A stretch of 11,690 nt of DNA, from NCBI GenBank assembly GCA_964618175.1, contig CAZTZX010000062.1, forward strand, positions 1 to 11,690. Reading direction: 5' to 3'. Position numbers and translations under genes: made by a program. Below are positions 6,217-11,690 of the stretch, piece by piece (positions within the stretch are counted from its first letter, which is position 1; each line of letters starts with the position of its first letter). The notes under the pieces were generated by a model. The model was not told the DNA's origin and ran no database searches. It was given only the letters and a program-made list of their open reading frames with translations. The stretch is from DTU018 sp964618175 (lineage in GTDB: Bacteria > Bacillota > Syntrophomonadia > Syntrophomonadales > Syntrophomonadaceae).

Positions 6217-7515
6217 TTAAGCATAATACAACTTCTTAGCCTGCGCCATGATCTCTTCTCGGAAATCCGGATGACTTATGGCCACTAATTCTGTTAATCT
6301 CTCTAGATTGGTTTTTCCCGAAAGCTTGGCTATGCCGTATTCGGTTACGACATAATCCACTTCATTGCGAGTGGTGGTCACGGCGGTACCTTCATAAAGG
6401 GCTGGTACTATTCTGCTTACCTTCCCCCCCGCCGCGGTAGCTGGCATGGCTATGATCGACTTTCCTCCGCCAATGGATCGCTTAGCGCCGCGAATAAAAT
6501 CTATCTGACCGCCTACTCCGCTGAACTGTTTGGGCCCCAGAGCATCAGCCGCGACCTGACCCAATACATCTATTTGCAGGGCGGAATTGATAGATGCTAC
6601 CTTGTAGTTCTGGGCTATGATCCAAGGATCATTGACATAGTGTTCGGGATGCATTTCTACAACTGGATTATCATCCACCCATTTATAAAGCTCCTTGGTT
6701 CCCATCATAAAAGTTGAAATGATCTTGTTAGGATGCAGGGTCTTGCGGGAACCGTTGATGACTCCCGCTTCCACTAAAGGAATTACTCCATCGGAAAACA
6801 TCTCGGTATGAATGCCTAAATCCTTCTTGTTCACCATTGCTGCCAAAGCTGCATCGGGAATAGCACCAATGCCCATCTGCATGGTACATCCGTCCTCGAT
6901 CAGATCGGCACAGTAGTTGCCGATTTGCGTTTCTACTTCGGTTTGAACAGCTGGCTGAACTTCCAGCAAGGGCTGATCTGACAGAACAAAGTGAGCTATT
7001 TCCTTCACAGAAATAAAGCTGTCTCCATGAGTCCTCGGCATATTGCTGTTAACTTCAGCTATTATAGTTTTGGCCATTTTAGCGGCGGGAAAGGTATAGT
7101 CTACGGATATCCCCAGACTGCAGTAACCATTTTTGTCGGGAGGGCTTACGGTTATGAGCGCTACGTCAACTGGTATTTGTCCTTCTAAAAACAGTGCCGG
7201 TATTTCGGATATAAAGCGGGGCAGATAATCGGCCCGGCCTTCGTAAATAGCTTTACGGGTGTTGACTCCGGCAAACAAAGAAGTATGGCGAAAGTGCTCT
7301 TCCATGCCGGGTTGGGCATATAAGCATTCCCCCATGCCTACCCGGTGTACGATTCTAACATCTGTTAGTTCTGCATATCGCTCACTCATCGCTCGAGTCA
7401 AAGACTGAGGTTCTCCACAGGCGTGGGCTACTACTACGGTATCACCTGCCTTAATGGAGCGCACTGCTTCTGCTGCTGCACATATCCTCTTCTGATAATA
7501 AGTCTGCCAATCCAA
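6217..7515 (-). CDS. Acetyl-CoA hydrolase/4-hydroxybutyrate CoA-transferase family protein
   Basis: This enzyme moves CoA between acyl-CoA and a free carboxylate, commonly with acetate as partner, through a glutamyl-CoA intermediate. It belongs to the Cat1/AbfT/butyryl-CoA:acetate CoA-transferase family. Conserved segments are HACGEPQSL near the N terminus, SPPDKNGYCSLGISVDYT, the active-site GIHTEMFSDG, and GVGGQIDFIRGA. The frame is open to a TTG at 7578, with ATGs at 7545 and 7539, but none has a good ribosome site. A TTG at 7515 has AAGGGGG 9 nt upstream and gives the family-typical N terminus (M)DWQTYY. The resulting 432-aa protein places the catalytic glutamate at residue 238, the number known for Clostridium aminobutyricum AbfT. 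It is the first gene after a near-perfect sigma-54 promoter. The acid it activates is unknown; butyrate, hydroxybutyrate or crotonate-like acids are possibilities. Confidence 0.92.
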   Translation of the reverse strand: MDWQTYYQKRICAAAEAVRSIKAGDTVVVAHACGEPQSLTRAMSERYAELTDVRIVHRVGMGECLYAQPGMEEHFRHTSLFAGVNTRKAIYEGRADYLPRFISEIPALFLEGQIPVDVALITVSPPDKNGYCSLGISVDYTFPAAKMAKTIIAEVNSNMPRTHGDSFISVKEIAHFVLSDQPLLEVQPAVQTEVETQIGNYCADLIEDGCTMQMGIGAIPDAALAAMVNKKDLGIHTEMFSDGVIPLVEAGVINGSRKTLHPNKIISTFMMGTKELYKWVDDNPVVEMHPEHYVNDPWIIAQNYKVASINSALQIDVLGQVAADALGPKQFSGVGGQIDFIRGAKRSIGGGKSIIAMPATAAGGKVSRIVPALYEGTAVTTTRNEVDYVVTEYGIAKLSGKTNLERLTELVAISHPDFREEIMAQAKKLYYA

Positions 7516-7524
7516 TAGTTTCAG

Positions 7525-7531
7525 CCCCCTT
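7525..7531 (-). promoter_or_regulatory. Ribosome binding site supporting the TTG start of the CoA-transferase
   Basis: AAGGGGG on the minus strand lies 9 nt before the TTG at 7515. The ATGs at 7539 and 7545 are preceded only by weak AGAAG. The start is therefore probably the TTG, although the ATG at 7539 (440 aa) remains possible. Confidence 0.55.
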
Positions 7532-7613
7532 ATTTTCATATGCATAATCTTCTGCTCTGGTATGTGATAAGAGTCCAATATTAATATGTCCTGTTATTCT
7601 CCATTTATTAATT

Positions 7614-7628
7614 GCAACTCTCGTGCCA
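7614..7628 (-). promoter_or_regulatory. Sigma-54 (-24/-12) promoter of the CoA-transferase cluster
   Basis: The minus strand reads TGGCACGAGAGTTGC followed by AATT, matching the RpoN consensus TGGCACGNNNNTTGC at every defined position. The GG element is at 7626-7627 and the GC element at 7614-7615. Transcription should start near 7602, about 87 nt before the preferred CoA-transferase start. The neighbouring gene encodes a sigma-54 activator, which supports function. Confidence 0.9.
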
Positions 7629-7685
7629 ATGTCAATAATAGGGCTCTGTTTTTGATCTAAAGTCTACCAGGGCAGGCCTTTTTTA

Positions 7686-7705
7686 GCTTAACTGGTAACT
7701 TGAGC
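7686..7705. promoter_or_regulatory. Possible upstream activator site for the sigma-54 regulator
   Basis: An imperfect dyad, GCTTAA-N8-TTGAGC (one mismatch between the arms), is centred about 93 bp upstream of the predicted sigma-54 start site. That is a usual distance for a bacterial enhancer-binding protein. No second copy was noticed. It is the best dyad in the interval, but short enough to be chance. Confidence 0.25.
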
Positions 7706-7784
7706 AGGTTTTGTTTCACTTTCGCTTCGCTTTTCAATAGTATTTTCCCGGGCCTATCAACTGGCGCAAAAATGTGGGCATAGC

Positions 7785-7818
7785 AACGGCCGTCCCATTA
7801 TTGGAACGGCCGTTTTGT
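7785..7818. terminator. Hairpin after the sigma-54 regulator gene
   Basis: AACGGCCGT (7785-7793) and ACGGCCGTT (7806-7814) form a perfect 9-bp stem starting 28 bp past the regulator stop codon. The T-rich tail (TTTTGTTT) follows the stem on the plus strand. On the minus strand, the direction in which the regulator is read, only a delayed T-run follows. It probably isolates the regulator transcript from the CoA-transferase cluster, but its polarity is opposite to a textbook terminator. Confidence 0.5.
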
Positions 7819-7841
7819 TTGTGAAACGCTTCACGTTGTTA

Positions 7842-10310
7842 CTACTCTTCAGCGCTATTATCCGTCTTTATGCCATACTGAGTGGCTTTGCGCCAGATGG
7901 TAGATTGGCTGGCACCCAAATATCGGGCTGCTTTACGAAGACTACCGTATTTATCAAGATATTTGGCAATTATCTGCTTTTCATATTCTTCGATTTCCCC
8001 TTTGAGGTTGATGGGAGCATAATCAGTCGGGCTTTTTTTATCTTTAGCAGGATATTCTACGTTTAAGAAGCTAAAGTCTTCAATTACCGAATTGGCACTA
8101 GTAACAATGGCTCTTTCAATCACATTACGAAGTTCCCGAATGTTTCCGGGCCAACTGTACTCCATCAGTATCCCGAGAGCAGAAGCGGTTATGGTCTTAG
8201 TAAATCCATATTTCTCGTTAAACATATGCAGAAAATGGCGCACCAGCGGTGCAATTTCTTCCTTTCTCTCCCGCAGAGGGGGAACATAGATGGGAATTAC
8301 ATTGAGCCGATAATATAAATCCTCCCGAAATGTTCCATCTAATATCATTTGGTCTAAGTCCCGGTTAGTAGCGGCAATTACTCTAACATCAACTTGGATT
8401 GGCTTGGAACCTCCCACTCTGGTGAATTCACCATCTTGCAGAACCCTCAACAATTTGACCTGAATATGGGAAGGGATGTCGCCTACCTCATCCAGAAATA
8501 AAGAGCCCTTATTCGCTAGCTCGAATATGCCCATTTTTCCCTTCCTGCTAGCGCCAGTAAACGCTCCAGCATCATACCCGAATAGTTCGGATTCCAGTAA
8601 ACTTTCTGGAATAGCAGCACAGTTAATTTTGATAAAGGGTTGATTACAGCGCGGACTTTGCTTATGGAGCTCTTGAGCCACTATTTCCTTGCCTACTCCT
8701 GACTCCCCTTGAATTAAAACGGTGGTGTCAACCTGGCAAACCCTCATAATTAAATCGACTATGTCTTTGGATTGCTGGGACTCCGCCACAAAATTACTTT
8801 CCTGACTGATCCGTATTTTTCGCAACTCTTCCTGGTAATGACGATTTAATTCCTGCGCTTGCTCCATATCCTGGCGTAGCTGTTCCAATTCCGTAAGATC
8901 GCGGGCATTGGTAATGATTCTGATTAGCTCTCCCTGTTCACCAAACACTGGGTTTCCGGTAACCAACAGCTTTTTCCCAGTCTTTAGTTTCTGCTCAATT
9001 GTCACCGTTGTCCCTTTTTCTATTACCATCAGCGAAACGGAACGATCATAATAGCCATCTCGCACCAAATCTACCAGGTTTTTGCCGATCAGTTCTTCTC
9101 TGCTTATGCCGGTGATCCTAACATAGGCATCGTTTAGAATTAATACCTTTCCTTGGGCATCGGCTTCCATTATCCCGTCAAAGGACGATTGTATCACGGT
9201 ATTCAATTCATCCTTTATTTCCTGTGTCTTTTCCAGCTCCCCGGAGACGGATTCCAGATCGGTAATATCGCGTACATTTACCAGAACATTAGCCAGGTTG
9301 CCTTGTTCATCAAAAATGGGGATTCCCGTAAATAAAGCTACCCTGCCGGTTATGGTTGTTTCCTTGTACATGACGGGCTGGTTGCTTTTTATAACCATTA
9401 AGGTGGCTGCTTTGCTATGATAATAACCCTGCTCCACCAGATCATACATGGAGCGACCTATGATATCTTCGGCTTTGAGACCAGTGATTCGTGAGTAGGC
9501 CTCATTGACATTCATAACTATACCCTGACCGTCAGCTACGAAAAAGCTGTCCAAGGAGGCGCTTAACAGAGTATCCAGCTTTTCCTTTGTTTCTTTGGCC
9601 AAGTTCAATTCGCGGGTAGTATTCTCCAGGTCAGATATGTCTTGAGCAACGGCCACCGCCCCGGCAACCTTGCCGTCTTCATTAAAAATGGGGGTTTGGT
9701 TGCTTATAATAGTCTTGCCATTGTGAAGAAATTTCCTGTTCTTGACGACCGAGCCGGTGTCCAAAATTTCATTAAGTGCTCCTGCAGGAAACGCTTCTGC
9801 ATAAGGTGCACCAATGACTTTTTCTTTGTTCTTTTCAAAGAGTTCTTCCGCGGCTCGGTTAAATATCCTTATAATTTTGTTTTCATCAATACTAACAATC
9901 GAGTTATAGGCACCTTCTAAAACAGCCTGCATTTGATGGCCAACATCCTTAAGTTCCTTAAGCAGTACATCGTTTTGGTCTGATTTGGTTACCATTCCAA
10001 CTACTTTGCCCTGGCTGAGAACGGGGAATCTTCCAAAAGTCAGTTCCTGGAGCATCTTAACCGGCATGTCTTCCTCAAGTGTATGGATCTGAGTGCTCAT
10101 GATTTCCTGCACGGGCAGATTTAACGGCTGCTGGTCCACAATAGCTCGATAAAGGTGCATTTTGGTGACCAGCCCTAGCAAGTGAGCGCTCTCGTCAACT
10201 ATTGGTGCACCATCTATGCCATGTTCGAGGAACATGGCGGCCGCATCCCGTATAGAACACTCGGGGCTAAGTGTATGGGGGTTAGGTGTCATTACATCGC
10301 GTATCTTCAT
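7842..10310 (-). CDS. Sigma-54-dependent activator with CBS pair, three PAS domains, AAA+ and Fis-type HTH
   Basis: This 822-aa enhancer-binding protein should remodel RNA polymerase-sigma-54 at -24/-12 promoters using ATP. In order it has a CBS pair (about 1-120), three PAS domains (about 129-227, 247-350, 368-471), a short coiled coil (about 473-503), the AAA+ sigma-54 interaction domain (about 508-750) and a TyrR/Fis-type helix-turn-helix (about 788-812, GSLRKAARYLGASQSTIWRK). Within the AAA+ domain are Walker A GESGVGKE (535-542), GAFTGA (582-587), Walker B SLFLDEVGD (603-611), the arginine-finger segment FREDLYYRLN (661-670) and sensor II WPGNIREL (720-727), all intact. There is no receiver domain, so control is by ligand rather than phosphorylation. 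CBS pairs usually bind adenine nucleotides or related ligands and PAS domains small molecules or cofactors. GGGGAGGA lies about 10 nt before the ATG. Its position beside a perfect sigma-54 promoter makes the acyl-CoA cluster its likely target. Confidence 0.95.
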   Translation of the reverse strand: MKIRDVMTPNPHTLSPECSIRDAAAMFLEHGIDGAPIVDESAHLLGLVTKMHLYRAIVDQQPLNLPVQEIMSTQIHTLEEDMPVKMLQELTFGRFPVLSQGKVVGMVTKSDQNDVLLKELKDVGHQMQAVLEGAYNSIVSIDENKIIRIFNRAAEELFEKNKEKVIGAPYAEAFPAGALNEILDTGSVVKNRKFLHNGKTIISNQTPIFNEDGKVAGAVAVAQDISDLENTTRELNLAKETKEKLDTLLSASLDSFFVADGQGIVMNVNEAYSRITGLKAEDIIGRSMYDLVEQGYYHSKAATLMVIKSNQPVMYKETTITGRVALFTGIPIFDEQGNLANVLVNVRDITDLESVSGELEKTQEIKDELNTVIQSSFDGIMEADAQGKVLILNDAYVRITGISREELIGKNLVDLVRDGYYDRSVSLMVIEKGTTVTIEQKLKTGKKLLVTGNPVFGEQGELIRIITNARDLTELEQLRQDMEQAQELNRHYQEELRKIRISQESNFVAESQQSKDIVDLIMRVCQVDTTVLIQGESGVGKEIVAQELHKQSPRCNQPFIKINCAAIPESLLESELFGYDAGAFTGASRKGKMGIFELANKGSLFLDEVGDIPSHIQVKLLRVLQDGEFTRVGGSKPIQVDVRVIAATNRDLDQMILDGTFREDLYYRLNVIPIYVPPLRERKEEIAPLVRHFLHMFNEKYGFTKTITASALGILMEYSWPGNIRELRNVIERAIVTSANSVIEDFSFLNVEYPAKDKKSPTDYAPINLKGEIEEYEKQIIAKYLDKYGSLRKAARYLGASQSTIWRKATQYGIKTDNSAEE

Positions 10311-10414
10311 AATAATCTCGATCCTCCCCGCTCAGACTAGTTCCTTAGATGGGCGACCTTTGCCCTTTTAGAATCCAAAATTTTAATTGGGAGTAGCCAT
10401 ACCTATTTCTCTTA

Positions 10415-11584
10415 TCAGGAAGGAGGGCTTCCTTCATCGATGTTCTCCCGGCGAGGTGGTTTGGGTCCATAGAATTGGTAGAAATGGGTCTCGATACGGC
10501 CATTGTATAGTTTGCGTTTTTTATCGGCGCGGCGTCCCCATAACCGTTCCAATTCCTTGTGGGATGTCAATATATAAAAGGACCAGGTCTCCAGGTTCCT
10601 CTTAAAAACAGTGCCCATTTCCCGATAAAGCTTTTCCACTCCCCGAAGGTCTTCCAAGCGCTGCCCATAGGGAGGATTCCCGATCAAAAAGCCGTATTTT
10701 TCTTTGGTCTGCACCTGGGAAACCGGCATCTGTTGAAAATGGATCTGGTCGGCTACCCCGGCCTGACGGGCATGGTAGCGTGCCAAACTGAGTACTTCAC
10801 CGTCAATATCTGTCCCGCGAATTTTTAGCTGCATATCCCTTTTCATGAGATCCCGTGCTTCCGTGCGGGCTTTATTCCATAGCTTTTTAGGTATGATCGG
10901 CCATTTCTCGGCATCGAATTCCCGATTTAGCCCGGGAGCCTGATTTAAGGCAATTAGAGCGGCTTCAATGGGTATAGTACCCGAGCCGCAAAAGGGATCC
11001 ATCAGCAAACGGTCCGGGTGCCAGCGGCTTAAATCGATCATAGCTGCAGCCAGCGTCTCTTTGAGAGGAGCTTTAGCACTAAGCTTGCGGTAACCGCGTT
11101 TGTGCAGGCCAGCTCCGCTGGTATCCAGTGTCAACGTGACCACATCATTTAATATGCCTACTTCAATGACAAAGCGCGACCCGGTTTCCTCGAACCACTG
11201 TTGGTGATAGCGATCCTTCATGCTCTCTACCACCGCTTTCTTCACGATGGCCTGGCAGTCAGGAACACTGTGCAATTGTGAACGTACCGATTTACCGTTG
11301 ACAGGAAAGGCCGCATCGACCGGTATCCAATCGGCCCAAGGCAGAGCGCGGGTGCGATTAAAGAGTTCTTCAAAAGAGGTGGCCGTAAATTCACCCATCT
11401 TCACCAGCACGCGATCCGCACAGCGCAGCCAGAGATTGGAGCGGCAAATCCCCTCCAGATCCGCCCGATAGTTTACGCGCGCATTTTCCACCATCATGTC
11501 TTCGTAGCCCAGTTTACGGACTTCTCTGGCCACAATAGCTTCCAAGCCAAAAGAAGCAGTAGCGATCAATTCTATTCTTGACAT
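10415..11584 (-). CDS. THUMP-domain class I SAM-dependent rRNA methyltransferase (YpsC/RlmL-like)
   Basis: This cytoplasmic enzyme probably methylates a guanine N2 in 23S rRNA; the N-terminal half of E. coli RlmL makes m2G2445. The 389-aa product is collinear with B. subtilis YpsC (about 385 aa). An N-terminal ferredoxin-like and THUMP RNA-binding region covers about 1-155, including SNLWLRCADRVLVK and the SVPDCQAIVKKAVVE segment. The Rossmann methyltransferase domain follows, with SAM-binding motif I DPFCGSGTIPIEAA (196-209), the acidic motif GTDID (257-261) and the catalytic NPPY (303-306). The C terminus KKRKLYNGRIETHFYQFYG is typical of the family. The ATG at 11584 has GGAG 8 nt upstream. 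It stops 104 bp before the sigma-54 regulator on the same strand. It is a housekeeping gene with no evident link to the metabolic cluster. Confidence 0.93.
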   Translation of the reverse strand: MSRIELIATASFGLEAIVAREVRKLGYEDMMVENARVNYRADLEGICRSNLWLRCADRVLVKMGEFTATSFEELFNRTRALPWADWIPVDAAFPVNGKSVRSQLHSVPDCQAIVKKAVVESMKDRYHQQWFEETGSRFVIEVGILNDVVTLTLDTSGAGLHKRGYRKLSAKAPLKETLAAAMIDLSRWHPDRLLMDPFCGSGTIPIEAALIALNQAPGLNREFDAEKWPIIPKKLWNKARTEARDLMKRDMQLKIRGTDIDGEVLSLARYHARQAGVADQIHFQQMPVSQVQTKEKYGFLIGNPPYGQRLEDLRGVEKLYREMGTVFKRNLETWSFYILTSHKELERLWGRRADKKRKLYNGRIETHFYQFYGPKPPRRENIDEGSPPS

Positions 11585-11690
11585 AAATAATACTCCATCT
11601 GATTCCGGTTTTTTAATTCCCTTATAGCTTATCCGATTAGCGCCCTTTTTTTCCTAACTCCTTACGCCAATGAGACGGCTATATTATAGC
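11585..11690 (-). promoter_or_regulatory. Upstream region of the rRNA methyltransferase gene
   Basis: This is non-coding leader and promoter territory. A perfect TATAAT on the minus strand (11683-11688) could be the -10 element, but its -35 would fall beyond the window edge, so the assignment is incomplete. No riboswitch-like or strong hairpin structure was recognised here. Confidence 0.3.

Noticed and set aside
10345..10370. GGGC/GCCC hairpin followed by TTTT between the methyltransferase and regulator genes
   Set aside because: The stem is only 4 bp and its T-tract faces the plus strand, where there is no gene to terminate.
10387..10605. Plus-strand open frame over the end of the methyltransferase gene
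   Set aside because: It is the antisense of a well-supported CDS, with no ribosome site and no family resemblance. Other antisense frames across the window were dismissed on the same grounds.
1..11690. CRISPR array, phage or defence island, transposon, toxin-antitoxin pair
   Set aside because: No regularly spaced repeats, transposase, integrase, nuclease or small paired genes were seen. All sizeable genes are metabolic, regulatory, transport or RNA-modification families.

Overview
The window looks like chromosomal DNA from a Gram-positive anaerobe of the Clostridia, possibly a syntrophic or organic-acid-fermenting lineage such as Syntrophomonadaceae or Peptococcaceae. The lineage is inferred, not proven. 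The support is strong GGAGG-type ribosome binding sites, close resemblance of three genes to Bacillus Xpt, MntR and YpsC, a sigma-54 activator with a CBS-PAS-PAS-PAS-AAA+-HTH layout, and a Cat/AbfT-type CoA-transferase. No rRNA, tRNA, CRISPR array, transposase or phage gene was found.

Left end (1-2223): a DtxR/MntR-type metal-dependent repressor (28-519, minus) lies downstream of xanthine phosphoribosyltransferase xpt (598-1173, minus). A well-formed sigma-A promoter precedes xpt. Facing away from xpt is a 10-TM EamA/DMT-family exporter (1333-2223, plus). The shared 159-bp spacer holds a perfect 9-bp-arm palindrome and a TTAG-N-CTAA dyad.

Convergent spacer (2224-2542): 319 bp without a credible gene. 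It is dense in short inverted repeats, looks like decayed REP-type intergenic repeats, and ends in a perfect 11-bp-stem hairpin.

Metabolic cluster (2543-7515, all minus). In transcription order it holds an acetyl-CoA hydrolase/4-hydroxybutyrate-type CoA-transferase, a MaoC/PhaJ-type enoyl-CoA hydratase, an NAD-type short-chain dehydrogenase, an MFS organic-acid transporter and a cyclase-family (kynurenine-formamidase-like) metallohydrolase. A textbook sigma-54 promoter (TGGCACGAGAGTTGC) lies just upstream of the CoA-transferase. A weaker one with the same GG-N10-GC geometry lies upstream of the dehydrogenase.

Regulator (7842-10310, minus): an 822-aa sigma-54 activator sits immediately upstream of the cluster and is the obvious candidate to fire these promoters. 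The model is that the transporter imports a carboxylate, the cyclase-family hydrolase opens or hydrolyses a ring, lactone or amide, the CoA-transferase activates the acid, and the hydratase and dehydrogenase carry out beta-oxidation-like steps. Control would pass through CBS (adenine nucleotide) and PAS (small ligand or redox) sensing. The substrate cannot be read from the sequence.

Right end (10415-11584, minus): a YpsC/RlmL-like THUMP-domain 23S rRNA guanine-N2 methyltransferase, which is housekeeping. The genes are all of recognisable families. The part most worth following up is the sigma-54-controlled acyl-CoA cluster with its hydrolase of unknown substrate.
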